Part shown: one piece after another, positions 1 through 12,350 of the stretch
How the letters are laid out: every line of letters begins with the position of its first letter
Numbering within the stretch: position 1 is the stretch's first letter
NCBI GenBank assembly: GCA_002482645.1
Contig: DLGJ01000015.1
Location: 5,001 to 69,000 of the forward strand
Length of the DNA stretch: 64,000 bases
Direction of reading: 5' to 3'
From: Hyphomicrobiaceae bacterium UBA7697
GTDB taxonomy: Bacteria; Pseudomonadota; Alphaproteobacteria; Rhizobiales; Methyloligellaceae
Notes under the pieces: model-generated
The model's database searches: none
Seen by the model: only the letters and a program-made list of their open reading frames with translations
Told to the model about the DNA's origin: nothing
Translations under genes and position numbers: made by a program

Positions 1-1
1 A

Positions 2-2023
2 TTGCTTAAGCGCCGTGGGGGATTTGCGCGCCGTAAACTCGGTCAGGCACTCGTGCCGGCTAGACCCCGGGGACTCCCGACCATCTTCCTCGGCGAACTA
101 CAATCGTCCAAAGCCGAACGTGAACTGCCGCCGGTTTATCTCAGCGAATCGAGCCACGAAGGACCTGCCCACCGGCTGAAATGGATGGCCAGCACCTGCC
201 TCGCCGGCATGGTGGGCGTCTGTTTGATCGGTGTCGCGATCTACGCGTCCATGAACATGTCGGACGGCTCGGGGATGGTAAACTCCATCAAACGCGCCTC
301 CCTCGCGGCCCTGCAGCCCATTCGCGGCGCACGGCTCGCCCACGATGCCCAGAGCGTCGGCGGCCAGAAAGAAGACCGCATTCAAATGACCTCCGCGGGT
401 TTCGCCAGCCGCCAAGTCATTCACGATACGATCGTACAACGCCAAGGCGACCGCGAATTCATCACCATCAAGCCTTATCTCCGCGTCATCGCCGGTCTCG
501 CCACCGACAAGCCCGAAGACGCAAGCCGCCTCCCCGCTTTCAACCCCTTCAAGCTCTATTCCGACGCCACGCCGATCGGCGGCGGACAGGATGCGGTCGA
601 CCCCTCCTTGTCGCTGCAGGTGAACATGATCGATGTTCCCGGCGGTCTGTTGCCGGCCACGGACGACATCGAACTGGAACTGGAGCAGGTAGACAGATTG
701 GTCGCCAGCGCGGCGGAGAACTTCTCCTACGCCGAAACGCCGGTGGCTCTTGGCACGGCGGGCGGCGAAGCGACGCTGCAACTCGCCTCCTACCATCCCG
801 GCCAGGCCGACCGCCCACGCTTCCTGCCGAACACCACCGTCATGCAGAAAATGACTGACGAGGACGGCGATTTCCAAGAAAGCCAGGTTGCCAATGCCGA
901 GACCAAGGTCATCACGGTCGGGCGCAAGGACACGCTGCTCGGCGTGATGCAGAAGGTCGGCGCCAGCAAGGAACTCGCGAACGAACTGATCGATAGCCTC
1001 GACGCCGTTTTCGGCCCGGAGGACCTGAAGCCGAAGCAGAAGATCGATTTCCGGCTGGTGGAGTCTCTCGCGGATTCGGATGTCAAGGAGCCGGTCCGTG
1101 TCAGCATCTTCGACCCAGACGGCAATCACATCGTGACCACGTCGCGTAACCGCGACGGCGATTATCTCGCCTCCACCACCGCGCCAGTCGACGAGGTGGT
1201 CGTGACCGCCTCCAACCGCGCTTCGCTTTATGAGAGCTTTTACGAATCGGCACTGACGCAGAAGCTGCCGCCGGATATCGTCCTCAAGCTCCTGCGTGTC
1301 CATTCCTACGACGTGGACTTCAAGCAGAAGGTCCATCCTGGCGACACGTTCGAAGTCTTCTTCGAAGGCGAAGGCACGAGCGGAGACGAGGCCGGCGAAC
1401 TGCTCTACACCTCGATGACGGTCTCTGGCGAGACGCGCAAGTTCTATCGATTCCGCACGCCGGACAATACGGTCGACTTCTATGACGAGAACGGATCGAG
1501 CGCGAAGAAGTTCTTGATGCGCAACCCCGTCAAGGGCGGCCGGTTCACGTCCGGCTTCGGTAATCGCCGCCATCCGCTGCTCCGCCGCATTCGCATGCAC
1601 ACCGGCGTCGACTGGGCGGCCCCCAGAGGGACGCCGATCCTCGCCGCGGGCGACGGAACGATCGAGATGGCCGAGCGCCACGGCGGCTACGGCAATTACA
1701 TCCGCATCCGCCATGCCAACGGCTTCGCCACCGCTTACGGGCACATGACGCGCTTCGCCGCCGGGTCCAAGCCCGGGGCCCGCGTCAAGCAAGGCCAGAT
1801 CATCGGTTATGTTGGAACCACGGGCCGGTCCACCGGACCCCACCTTCACTACGAAGTGCTCGTGAACAACAAGTTCGTAAACCCGATGACCATCGCCGTA
1901 CCGCGCGGTCTCAAACTTGACGGACGTAACCTCGCGGCCTTCGAAAAAGAACGCCGCCGCATCGACGCCCTCATGGAGCTGGACCCTGTAACCAGCCGCG
2001 TCGCCCAAGCCCAGGTCGAGTAG
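2..2023 (+). CDS. Membrane-anchored M23 family metallopeptidase
   Basis: Probable peptidoglycan endopeptidase or septation factor of the LytM/M23 type acting in the periplasm. One transmembrane segment lies at about residues 64-85 after a basic cytoplasmic tail. A LysM/OapA-like region sits near residues 300-350. The C-terminal M23 domain spans about residues 505-630 and shows the zinc-site motifs HTGVD (His533, Asp537) and HLH (614-616), so it looks catalytically intact. The reading frame opens with a TTG at the extreme window edge; the true start may lie upstream, so the N-terminus may be incomplete. It ends convergently with the minus-strand synthase gene. Family call is secure; the exact cell-wall role is inferred. 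Confidence 0.9.
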   Translation: MLKRRGGFARRKLGQALVPARPRGLPTIFLGELQSSKAERELPPVYLSESSHEGPAHRLKWMASTCLAGMVGVCLIGVAIYASMNMSDGSGMVNSIKRASLAALQPIRGARLAHDAQSVGGQKEDRIQMTSAGFASRQVIHDTIVQRQGDREFITIKPYLRVIAGLATDKPEDASRLPAFNPFKLYSDATPIGGGQDAVDPSLSLQVNMIDVPGGLLPATDDIELELEQVDRLVASAAENFSYAETPVALGTAGGEATLQLASYHPGQADRPRFLPNTTVMQKMTDEDGDFQESQVANAETKVITVGRKDTLLGVMQKVGASKELANELIDSLDAVFGPEDLKPKQKIDFRLVESLADSDVKEPVRVSIFDPDGNHIVTTSRNRDGDYLASTTAPVDEVVVTASNRASLYESFYESALTQKLPPDIVLKLLRVHSYDVDFKQKVHPGDTFEVFFEGEGTSGDEAGELLYTSMTVSGETRKFYRFRTPDNTVDFYDENGSSAKKFLMRNPVKGGRFTSGFGNRRHPLLRRIRMHTGVDWAAPRGTPILAAGDGTIEMAERHGGYGNYIRIRHANGFATAYGHMTRFAAGSKPGARVKQGQIIGYVGTTGRSTGPHLHYEVLVNNKFVNPMTIAVPRGLKLDGRNLAAFEKERRRIDALMELDPVTSRVAQAQVE

Positions 2024-2195
2024 CCTTCCCCGCTCCGGCTTCCTTCCCCGCTCCGGCGGCCTGCGTTTTCGTTTCGATCTTCCGGTTCGTTTCGGCTCCG
2101 TTTTGCCGAGCGCGGCGCGCCGGCTTCACGCGCGTGAGCGCGCTCCGTCCTTGCGGTCCGGCGCCGGACCGCGAAAGCCCCGGCGAAACGCTCGC

Positions 2196-4166
2196 TTAGC
2201 GGAAGATACGCCCCAACAGCGCGCCCGCGACTTTCGCCGGACGCACCTGCTCCACTTCCGCATGATACGGACCGGCATAGACGTGCCGGATGAGGGCCGT
2301 CCGGGCCTCCGGGCAGGCCGCGAAGCGCACGCCGAAATCCCTTTCGCCGGCGCGGACGATCGTCGCGTCCACATCGAGGTCGTCGTGGCGGATGCGCACA
2401 TGGCTCCCGACGCCGCCCGGCGCCTCACCCAACAGGCGCATCCCTGAAACGGAGATGTCGCGGATCGTGTACCATTGCGTGCTGCCGGCCGTGGACACGA
2501 GGCCCGCCCGGTTGACATGGAATCGCTCGCCGGCGCGGCGATCCGCGGCTTCCACCGCGACGAAGCACGCCAGGAGAAGCAGCACGATATTGTACCAGGT
2601 CCAGACCAGCGCCAGCCCGGCCGACTCGGCCAGCGGGCGGGTATCGTCGATCACAAACGCCCAGAGGATACCGGCGACGGACAGGAACAGATACGGCGCG
2701 AAGCTCCGCAGCAGCGGCCACTGCACCGAGGTCTCGTCGCGGCTGCGCCCTTTGGCCGTCACCTTGAACTTGTGGCCGCGCGGTTTGAAGAGCCCCACCG
2801 CGCACGACTTGATGATGGCGTCGGCGCAAAGAAGCTGGCTCAGGTCCGACATGATGGGAATAAGCCGGCCGCCCGAGATCCAGGTTCCGACCGCGACCTG
2901 CGCGACGAAGGCCGGCAGGAAAAACGCGATGGCGCTGGCGAGATCGGTCGACACCGCCTTCAAGTCGAACAGGAGATAGAGCACCGGGACGATCAGCGTC
3001 AGGGCCCGGAAGGTGAAGGTCATCGCCCAATGCAGAAACGTCTCTGTCAGCCCGATCCGGTCTATGAGGTTGAGGCCGTTGCCGAAGCGGAAGGGACTGC
3101 TGTGCCCCCGCATGATCTGCATGAAGCCCAAGGCCCAGCGGCTGCGCTGGGTGATATATTCCTTCAAGCCTTCCGGCGCGAGACCGAGAGACAGGATCTC
3201 GTTGAGAAAGACGGTGCGGGCGCCCTTCTCCTTGAGCCGCAAGGTGAGCAGATAGTCTTCGGTCACCGAGTCGGTTGGGAATCCGCCGATCTCCATCAGC
3301 GGCGCGAAGCGGATCAGCGAGGAGGTTCCGCAACAGAATGCGCATCCCCACGCATCCTTCGCCGGCAACACGACGCCGAAGAAGTAACGCTGCTCGTCCG
3401 GCCAGACACGGGCCATGTCGAGATTGGTCTGGATGGGATCCGGATTGAAGAAATGCTGTGGCGTCTGCACGATGCCGACGCCGGGATCGCGCATCAAGGC
3501 CATGGTGCGCGTCAGGAAGGCCGGCTTCACGACGAAGTCCGCATCCAGAATGGAGATGAATTCCGGCTTCTCGGGCAGCGTGTTCAGATAGCCAAGGGCG
3601 TGATTGATATTTCCCGCCTTGGCATGGGCATTGCCGGGCCGCGTGATGTAGCCGCAGCCGAGCCGCTCGCACAACGCCCTCAGCCAGTCGCGGCGGCCGT
3701 CGTCGCACACCCAGAGGCGATAATTCGGATAATCGAGGGCGAGCGCGCCGATGATCGTGCGTTCGAGGATCGTCTCGTCCTCGTTATAGGTGCAGATCAG
3801 AACGTCCACGAGCGGCTTGCGCGCGAGGCTATTCACCCAAGGTAGATTGCGCTTCACCTCGGGCGTCCGGTCCATCGTGCGCGTGAGGAACAGCAAGGAC
3901 AATGTCCCGCCGGCGAGAGCCAGGAGTTCGACGGACAAGAAAACCATCGCCGCCGCGAAATCCCAGGTCATCCCCACCGGCGGCAAGGAGCCCGTGACGC
4001 GCCAATGGGCGTAGCGCCAGACAAGGACCAGGCACAGCGCGATCACGATGCCGCGGATCCAGTCCTTGTCGCGGTCGAGCCAAGGCAGGAGCGCCAAGGC
4101 GAGGAACAGGACCGTCAACCCGGGCAGGAACGCCTCCCACAACGTGACGCCGGACGCGTAGCTCAT
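2196..4166 (-). CDS. GT2 polysaccharide synthase with C-terminal PilZ domain (BcsA-like)
   Basis: Inner-membrane processive glycosyltransferase that probably polymerises and exports an exopolysaccharide from a nucleotide sugar. 656 residues: N-terminal membrane segments (about 10-95), a GT-A catalytic domain with DDG (156-158), DAD (208-210), TED (302-304) and the Q-x-x-R-W signature QRSRW (340-344), then further membrane helices. A PilZ domain near residues 560-640 carries an Arg-rich RxxxR-type stretch and DISVSG, the usual c-di-GMP-binding elements, so activation by c-di-GMP is expected from the family. The ATG start overlaps the stop of the upstream HlyD-like gene as ATGA, implying translational coupling. 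No bcsB, bcsC or bcsZ lies nearby, so the polymer need not be cellulose. Confidence 0.88.
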   Translation of the reverse strand: MSYASGVTLWEAFLPGLTVLFLALALLPWLDRDKDWIRGIVIALCLVLVWRYAHWRVTGSLPPVGMTWDFAAAMVFLSVELLALAGGTLSLLFLTRTMDRTPEVKRNLPWVNSLARKPLVDVLICTYNEDETILERTIIGALALDYPNYRLWVCDDGRRDWLRALCERLGCGYITRPGNAHAKAGNINHALGYLNTLPEKPEFISILDADFVVKPAFLTRTMALMRDPGVGIVQTPQHFFNPDPIQTNLDMARVWPDEQRYFFGVVLPAKDAWGCAFCCGTSSLIRFAPLMEIGGFPTDSVTEDYLLTLRLKEKGARTVFLNEILSLGLAPEGLKEYITQRSRWALGFMQIMRGHSSPFRFGNGLNLIDRIGLTETFLHWAMTFTFRALTLIVPVLYLLFDLKAVSTDLASAIAFFLPAFVAQVAVGTWISGGRLIPIMSDLSQLLCADAIIKSCAVGLFKPRGHKFKVTAKGRSRDETSVQWPLLRSFAPYLFLSVAGILWAFVIDDTRPLAESAGLALVWTWYNIVLLLLACFVAVEAADRRAGERFHVNRAGLVSTAGSTQWYTIRDISVSGMRLLGEAPGGVGSHVRIRHDDLDVDATIVRAGERDFGVRFAACPEARTALIRHVYAGPYHAEVEQVRPAKVAGALLGRIFR

Positions 4167-5788
4167 CTTGCGGCCGCCGTCACAGGTCCAGTCGCGGTGT
4201 TGAACGTCACCTTGCCGGTGCGGCCCACGTGACAGTCCGGCCCGTTCGCCAGATTCGGTACCTCGACGGTGACGTGATAGGGCTCGCGCGCCAGCGCCGT
4301 CTGCCCGATGGCCCAGTTGCCGGGAACGGCGGCCAGCCCGTGCAGGCCGGTCACGCGGCCTTCGAGTTCTTCGGAACCGCCGCGAAGATGGAACGTCGCG
4401 GGTTGGCCGATGCGGAGCGCGTTGTAGACGGACTCGCTCACCGCGGCGGTCACCCGCACGCCGGCGCAATCCAGGACGCGCATCAAATCCTGCCCGTGGA
4501 ACACCTGCTCGCCGTTCGCGGTCAACACTTCCCAAATGCGTCCCGGAACCGGCGCGTTCAGCGCGGCACGCGAGCGCACGTCGTAGCGCTTCTGCTCGAG
4601 GCTGAACTCGGAACGGAGTTGCGCGATCCGCTGGGTCTTTTGCTCGATATCCGTATCGAGCCCAATGATCTGTTGGGTGACCTCGTCGAGACGCTGCGCG
4701 GTGCGCGGGATATCGTTGTAGCTGTCGCCGACGAACAATCCGCGGCGCGCCGCATCGAGCTCGACCTTCGTCGCCACCATCCGCTGACGCAGGGACTCTT
4801 CCGTGTTCAGCGCAACCTTGTGTTCGCGCTCGGCCGTTTCGAGGGCCGCCTCGGTCTGCCAGCCTTGCGCTTTGAGGCTCCGCGACCGCGCCAAGGCGCT
4901 CTTGGTCTCGCTTTCCTTCGCATCGGCTGCGGCGATCTCCGCCTTCAGCGAAGCGATGCGCGCCTCGAGCTGCGCAACTCGGCCCGCCTGGAACGCATCG
5001 CGCTGCTCGCGCAAGCTCCCTTGCAGGCCTTGGAGCTGCGCCTTGCGGCGGCCGAGCGCCTCGCGTTCCGATTCGAGTCCCGAGATATCGCGGCGCAGCG
5101 TATCGAGTTGCGTCCGGTCTTCGCGCGGATTTTCGATGGTGAGGAGCGGCGTGCCCGCCTCGATCTCGGCGCCGACGCGTTCGCCGGGGTCCGCGAGGTG
5201 AACCGTGCCCGCGATCGGGGCGCGCAACGTCACGAGGCGCGCATTGACCGTGGCCTCGGCGCTCGTGTTCTGCAGGAAGCGCTGCAGCGGCGTCCAGCCG
5301 AGACCGATCACGGCGGCGAGCGCCACGGCCGTCTTGAACAGGCGCCACCAAAGCGTGCCGCCCGAGGCAGCGCCGCCTTGGGACGCCTTGCTCTGCGACG
5401 CGTCGCCGGGTTCGGCGCCTTCCGGCGGCGCACCGTCAGGCAACGGAATTTCGGCGGGATCGTCCGGCTCCGGCACCGGATGCCAGTCCCATGCATGAAC
5501 CTGTTCGGTGAGTAGAGCTTGGAGCGCGCCCGCGCCGCCCGCCTCCCCCGAAGATGCTCCGCGCGCCACGGGCCCGGCTGCATCGAGCGCATCGCGGAGA
5601 TCGAGATCGAAGACCTCTGCCGTCGGCTTGGCGTCGGCATCGTCGCCGTCGCGGAAAAGTTCGTCTTCGAAACGCTTCACCTCGGCCCGTTCGGCTGCGG
5701 TGAGCGTCGCCTTGAGTGCGGCAATGTCCGGCGTCTCCATATCGAGACGCGCGGCAAGATTGCCGGAATCGCGCGGGTCTTTCCCCAT
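4163..5788 (-). CDS. HlyD-family periplasmic adaptor / polysaccharide co-export protein
   Basis: Probable inner-membrane anchored adaptor that works with the overlapping PilZ synthase to move polysaccharide across the periplasm. About 541 residues: an acidic N-terminal cytoplasmic part, one membrane segment around residues 170-190, a biotinyl-lipoyl-like half (GTVHLADPGERVGAEIEAGTP), a long coiled coil rich in Glu, Arg, Leu and Gln (about 240-400), then the second lipoyl half and a beta-barrel-like end. The ATG at 5788 was chosen because GGGGA lies about eight bases upstream; an in-frame start 45 bases earlier exists. Gene pairs of HlyD-like protein and GT2-PilZ recall the Alg44/Alg8 logic of alginate synthesis, although here PilZ is on the synthase. 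Substrate unknown. Confidence 0.82.
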   Translation of the reverse strand: MGKDPRDSGNLAARLDMETPDIAALKATLTAAERAEVKRFEDELFRDGDDADAKPTAEVFDLDLRDALDAAGPVARGASSGEAGGAGALQALLTEQVHAWDWHPVPEPDDPAEIPLPDGAPPEGAEPGDASQSKASQGGAASGGTLWWRLFKTAVALAAVIGLGWTPLQRFLQNTSAEATVNARLVTLRAPIAGTVHLADPGERVGAEIEAGTPLLTIENPREDRTQLDTLRRDISGLESEREALGRRKAQLQGLQGSLREQRDAFQAGRVAQLEARIASLKAEIAAADAKESETKSALARSRSLKAQGWQTEAALETAEREHKVALNTEESLRQRMVATKVELDAARRGLFVGDSYNDIPRTAQRLDEVTQQIIGLDTDIEQKTQRIAQLRSEFSLEQKRYDVRSRAALNAPVPGRIWEVLTANGEQVFHGQDLMRVLDCAGVRVTAAVSESVYNALRIGQPATFHLRGGSEELEGRVTGLHGLAAVPGNWAIGQTALAREPYHVTVEVPNLANGPDCHVGRTGKVTFNTATGPVTAAAR

Positions 5789-5989
5789 TTTTCCAGTCCC
5801 CTTTGTTGCATGCCGTGCTTCCCCAAGCGGCATGCGCGGGAACTCTAGGGACGAGACCGCTCAAAAAGTCTCAACGGGAGCGTGCGCGAACCGGCAAATC
5901 GCCCGGCGTGCTTTGCAAAAGGTTACGGGACGGGGGGAATGGTGCACGGGAGAGACGCACCGTCGCCGGCGAGCCGAGAGACGCTCCGA

Positions 5990-8900
5990 TCACCGGGGAA
6001 TAAAGTATAGAGTGCCCTGGCCGATGCGTTCTCGATCTGCGCGCATGACGTCGGCCTTCGGACTCGTAACTTGAGCAGCGCCCGTGGCAGCCAAGGTCTC
6101 AAGAAGCTTCTTCACTGTCTTGCGACGCTTGGCGGTGTTGCGGCCTGCGAAAGCAGCGGAGATGGCGTCCGGCCCTGCCGGCGCATCTGCTTTGGCCAGC
6201 GCATCGCGCACCAACATGATCTGTTGCAGCGTATCCTTGGGCCACGCCGGCTTTTCTGCCGTGGTAACGATCGCAAGCTCGGCTTCCGCCTGCTCGCCCC
6301 CCGGCTGGGCGACCTTGTGTCCGAGTTTCGGTATCTGATAGTCGGGCCGCAGCCAGCGTACAGTTCCGCGAGCCTCTTCAGCCGCACGCTCTTGGTTGAG
6401 TGCGACCAGCCGCGTCAGCAGCTCTTCTTCCGCCTGCTCCTGAGCTTCGGACTTGTGCAGGCTCGGCGTGGTGCCGCCAGGCTTTCCGACAAGCGCCGGT
6501 GCGAGATCGAACCAGCCATAGGCCTCCAGGACGGCCTCATCGATCTGGTCGTGAATCTCTTTCAGGACCGTCACCAGCCCCATGTCGTGGATATCCCGCT
6601 CCTTGTCGGAGAGAGGCTCGACATCGGCACCAGCCTCCAGCTCCCGCATCCGCTCCATCACATTGTAGAGCCCCGTCATGGTCAGGCTCTTGTGCTCGGC
6701 AAGTCGTTCTTTTCGGAAGACATCGAGCCGCTCGCCCAGCTGGCTCAGTCGCACAGTGAGCTCAGGATCAAGGCGCTCAAAATCTGGAAACGGGAACGGA
6801 TCGAAGCAAGCGGAATTGTTGTAGCGAGGATCATCACCAACGCCGAGCCTCCCTCCCGTCGCTAGTGACCATGAGTTGTGGAGACTACTACTCATGACGG
6901 ATAAAACGCGAAGATCACTAGTAGAAATACATATGAGCCCTTGATCGGCCAAATCGTTCGAATTGAGACGGATGAAATAACGGTGCTTCGCTGTCATCGG
7001 CGTAACAAAATACGTTTCCATGGCTCTCATGGATTCGCGAAACTCAGAGCGGGGTTCCATAAACACCCACCAAAGGTCACGGTAAGATGCTCTCTTGGAC
7101 TGTTGCCTCGAGAGAAACGTAGAATTCTTCAGATGCTGATATATTTGAGGAAACTCAGATCTGAGCTGCTCCTCTGTCCAGCCAAAGGCATCTATAGCCC
7201 AGCGATCCGTTGGTCGTTGAGCGAAATCTCGTCCGTTTCTTATTTGACGCACTACGCGCTGCGCTGAACCATTGGTGTTGAGAAGCCGGGCCGCCTGGGC
7301 GCGGCTCAGGAAGAATCCATCGCCGCCGACACAGACGCCTCGATAGGATATGCCTTCTGTTGCAAGTAGTGGCCTGGCACGGCTCAGGGCCGGACCAATC
7401 TTAAGCCTCGGACTAATTCTTCCGTTCCGCTTAGCTAGTGAGACTTGCGGCGTATCCGTATTAAGCCCATCCTCCTTGACGACCTCCGCCAGCACGCCCA
7501 CGCGCTCACCCTTTTCCGCGACTGTCATCGCGATGCGCACTGCCGCCTTGTCGGCGGCCTTGAGCCATGGGTGATTGGGAATCGCGAACACCAAAGACAG
7601 GGATGTCTTTGCCGATTGATGCCGCTCGATCACCCTGCGCGAAAAGGTCTGGGTGATGGAGTTCGTGGTGATCAATCCGAACCGACGAAGCTCCGACTTC
7701 TTTGCCAGAAGAATGGTCGCAGCCTGATCCCAGAAATGCATGACGAAGTCGGCACCGCCGGGCATATGCGGTCGCGCCTTCCAACAGGCTTCCGCATACC
7801 CGTCGCCCAGCTCCGACCGCATGTCCTTGCCGCCAATGAAGGGCGGATTGCCGACGATGAAGTCCACTTCAGGCCACTTCGCCGGACGCGGATTCTTGTA
7901 GACATAGCTTTCGACGCGCGCGTCCGGATCGGGAACCGGCAAGCCGGTCACCGGGTGGTCCTTCATCGTATGACCATCCCAAACCGAAATCGGCTTCCCG
8001 TCTTCATCCCGCGCCAACTCTTTCGAGTCGTAGGCGAGGATCGCATCCTGCTCCTTGATTGTACCGTAGGCGTCCAAAACTGGCTCCGAGACGGCATCCG
8101 GCCCGCCGGTCTTGAGTTGCCATTTCAAATAACCGATCCAAAGCACGAGATCGGCAATAGCGACTGCGCGCGGATTGATCTCTAGGCCATAAAATTGACC
8201 GGGATCGACCGTCTCACCGGCCATGGCAAACTTGGGTGCGTCCTCACCCAATTCTTCGAGCGCCTCCAGCACTTCGCCTTCCAGGCGTTTCATCAACTCC
8301 AGCGAGACATAGAGAAAATTCCCGGTGCCGCAGGCCGGGTCCAGGACGCGCGTGGTGCACAGTTGATGGTGGAAAGCACGAATGGCCTTGCGCGCGCCTT
8401 CCGCATCGCCTTCTTCATTCAGGTGTACCGCTTCCGCTTTCGCCGCCTCCCAATCGGAGCGGAATGGTTCGATAATGGTGGGCACCACGAGACGCTCGAC
8501 ATAGGCCCGAGGCGTGTAGTGCGCACCGAGCTTTGACCTGTCGCGCGGGTCGAGGGCCCGCTCCAGCAGCGTGCCGAAGATGGCGGGTTCGACATCCTGC
8601 CAGTCGCGCTTGGCGGCAACCCAAAGCTCGTTGATGTCGTCACCGTCGAGCGCGATGGCTGTTCGATTCTTGAAGAGCGCACCGTTGAATCGCTTCAGTG
8701 TCGCATTCAAGTGTGGGGCATAACCGCCCTTGTCCATGACTTCCCAAAGAGACTCCAAGGCCGGTTGAAAGTGCTTCGGTGTCTCCTTCATCTGTTCCAG
8801 AAGATTGGTGAAGCCGTTCTCGGGAAGCAGCCCGACATCCTCCGCAAACATCGTAAACAGGCACCGCATCAGAAACTCGGCAACATCTTTCGGGTCATGT

Positions 8901-9610
8901 TTCTTGTCGAGCCGCTTTGCGATACGCGCTAGCCGTTCGGCTACATCTCGAGAGACGACGGCCGCATGTGTCGCGGGGTCCAGTGAAAGGGGGTCCGTCC
9001 AAATCGTGCGGAGACGTTTGCGGACCTCCTCTTGCCTGAGATCATCGAGGAAAATGCGAAAGCCGCGCCGGTCGGGAAACTGCGCGTAGTTTTTTCCTTG
9101 GCCGCTGAAGTCCGCATAGATCTCGATGCAATGACCGACGTCGCAGACGAGCACAAAGGGCGGCCAGCCATGACTGGCAGGGAGCGCCTTGGCGTATTCC
9201 TCCGCCTGGCGCCGGGCATTCACCATCAGCACGTCCCAGGCTCGACCCCGACTCCGATGGTCAGATTTTCCCTCGGATGCGGAGAAGAAATCTTGTTGGC
9301 CCGGAATTGCCTTGGAGCGTCCCTCTTGACGACTCTGCTTCGCTTCGAGAACGAAACAACCTCTCTTGTAAAGATCAACCCAGCCCGGGCTCTCCGCCCC
9401 GTCGGCGGATTTGAACTTCACGCCATACTCGAAGACGTAACTGTCGTTCGCATCGCGCTTGGCCGCGTCAGGCCTCGATACGTCAAGAAGGTCGCAGAGC
9501 TCATTGGCAAAGCTCTGAAAGTTGGCGCGCTCCGCTCCGCTGGACTGACTCCATTTTTCGATGAAGTCTTCTAGCTGTTGGGCGCCCGTGCTCGCCGCAG
9601 CATCCTCCAT
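5990..9610 (-). CDS. Single-chain MmeI-type (Type IIL) restriction-modification enzyme
   Basis: One polypeptide of 1206 residues that would both methylate an adenine in its target and cut at a distance. N-terminal PD-ExK nuclease: Asp79, then Glu89-x-Lys91 in FVLEAK, the same D-x9-E-x-K spacing as MmeI. A helical linker follows, then a gamma-class N6-adenine methyltransferase with the SAM motif DPACGTGNF near residue 425 and the catalytic NPPF near 590. The target-recognition region is about residues 770-960, ending in CFDPFPFPDFERL. DNA for roughly residues 775-925 (6840-7290) is clearly richer in A+T than its flanks, suggesting exchange of the recognition domain. No separate methylase, helicase or BREX genes are adjacent. 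Family placement is confident; the recognition sequence cannot be read. Confidence 0.9.
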   Translation of the reverse strand: MEDAAASTGAQQLEDFIEKWSQSSGAERANFQSFANELCDLLDVSRPDAAKRDANDSYVFEYGVKFKSADGAESPGWVDLYKRGCFVLEAKQSRQEGRSKAIPGQQDFFSASEGKSDHRSRGRAWDVLMVNARRQAEEYAKALPASHGWPPFVLVCDVGHCIEIYADFSGQGKNYAQFPDRRGFRIFLDDLRQEEVRKRLRTIWTDPLSLDPATHAAVVSRDVAERLARIAKRLDKKHDPKDVAEFLMRCLFTMFAEDVGLLPENGFTNLLEQMKETPKHFQPALESLWEVMDKGGYAPHLNATLKRFNGALFKNRTAIALDGDDINELWVAAKRDWQDVEPAIFGTLLERALDPRDRSKLGAHYTPRAYVERLVVPTIIEPFRSDWEAAKAEAVHLNEEGDAEGARKAIRAFHHQLCTTRVLDPACGTGNFLYVSLELMKRLEGEVLEALEELGEDAPKFAMAGETVDPGQFYGLEINPRAVAIADLVLWIGYLKWQLKTGGPDAVSEPVLDAYGTIKEQDAILAYDSKELARDEDGKPISVWDGHTMKDHPVTGLPVPDPDARVESYVYKNPRPAKWPEVDFIVGNPPFIGGKDMRSELGDGYAEACWKARPHMPGGADFVMHFWDQAATILLAKKSELRRFGLITTNSITQTFSRRVIERHQSAKTSLSLVFAIPNHPWLKAADKAAVRIAMTVAEKGERVGVLAEVVKEDGLNTDTPQVSLAKRNGRISPRLKIGPALSRARPLLATEGISYRGVCVGGDGFFLSRAQAARLLNTNGSAQRVVRQIRNGRDFAQRPTDRWAIDAFGWTEEQLRSEFPQIYQHLKNSTFLSRQQSKRASYRDLWWVFMEPRSEFRESMRAMETYFVTPMTAKHRYFIRLNSNDLADQGLICISTSDLRVLSVMSSSLHNSWSLATGGRLGVGDDPRYNNSACFDPFPFPDFERLDPELTVRLSQLGERLDVFRKERLAEHKSLTMTGLYNVMERMRELEAGADVEPLSDKERDIHDMGLVTVLKEIHDQIDEAVLEAYGWFDLAPALVGKPGGTTPSLHKSEAQEQAEEELLTRLVALNQERAAEEARGTVRWLRPDYQIPKLGHKVAQPGGEQAEAELAIVTTAEKPAWPKDTLQQIMLVRDALAKADAPAGPDAISAAFAGRNTAKRRKTVKKLLETLAATGAAQVTSPKADVMRADRERIGQGTLYFIPR

Positions 9611-9687
9611 AGCGCCCTAACTCCTCCCGCCGCGCATAGTGCCGAGCGCACTGAGATTCGGCAACGTCAAGATGCAGTCGGTGGAAA

Positions 9688-9714
9688 CGAAAATGGCCGG
9701 GGCGAGCCCCGGCC
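9688..9714 (-). terminator. Rho-independent terminator downstream of clpB
   Basis: A perfect 8-bp stem (9695-9702 with 9707-9714) closed by a 4-base loop is followed, reading the minus strand, by ATTTTCG. It lies 36 bases past the clpB stop and should also insulate the restriction-modification gene downstream. Confidence 0.7.
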
Positions 9715-9749
9715 GTTCGCAAATCTAAATGTGTGAGGCGCGAAGCGTC

Positions 9750-12350
<2,601 letters not shown>

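Noticed and set aside
98..2008. Long minus-strand open frame (636 codons) opposite the M23 peptidase
   Set aside because: It mirrors the peptidase gene, shows no family resemblance and arises from high GC in the third codon position of the real gene.
2103..2447. Plus-strand frame beyond the M23 gene
   Set aside because: Mostly antisense to the PilZ domain of the synthase; no independent evidence.
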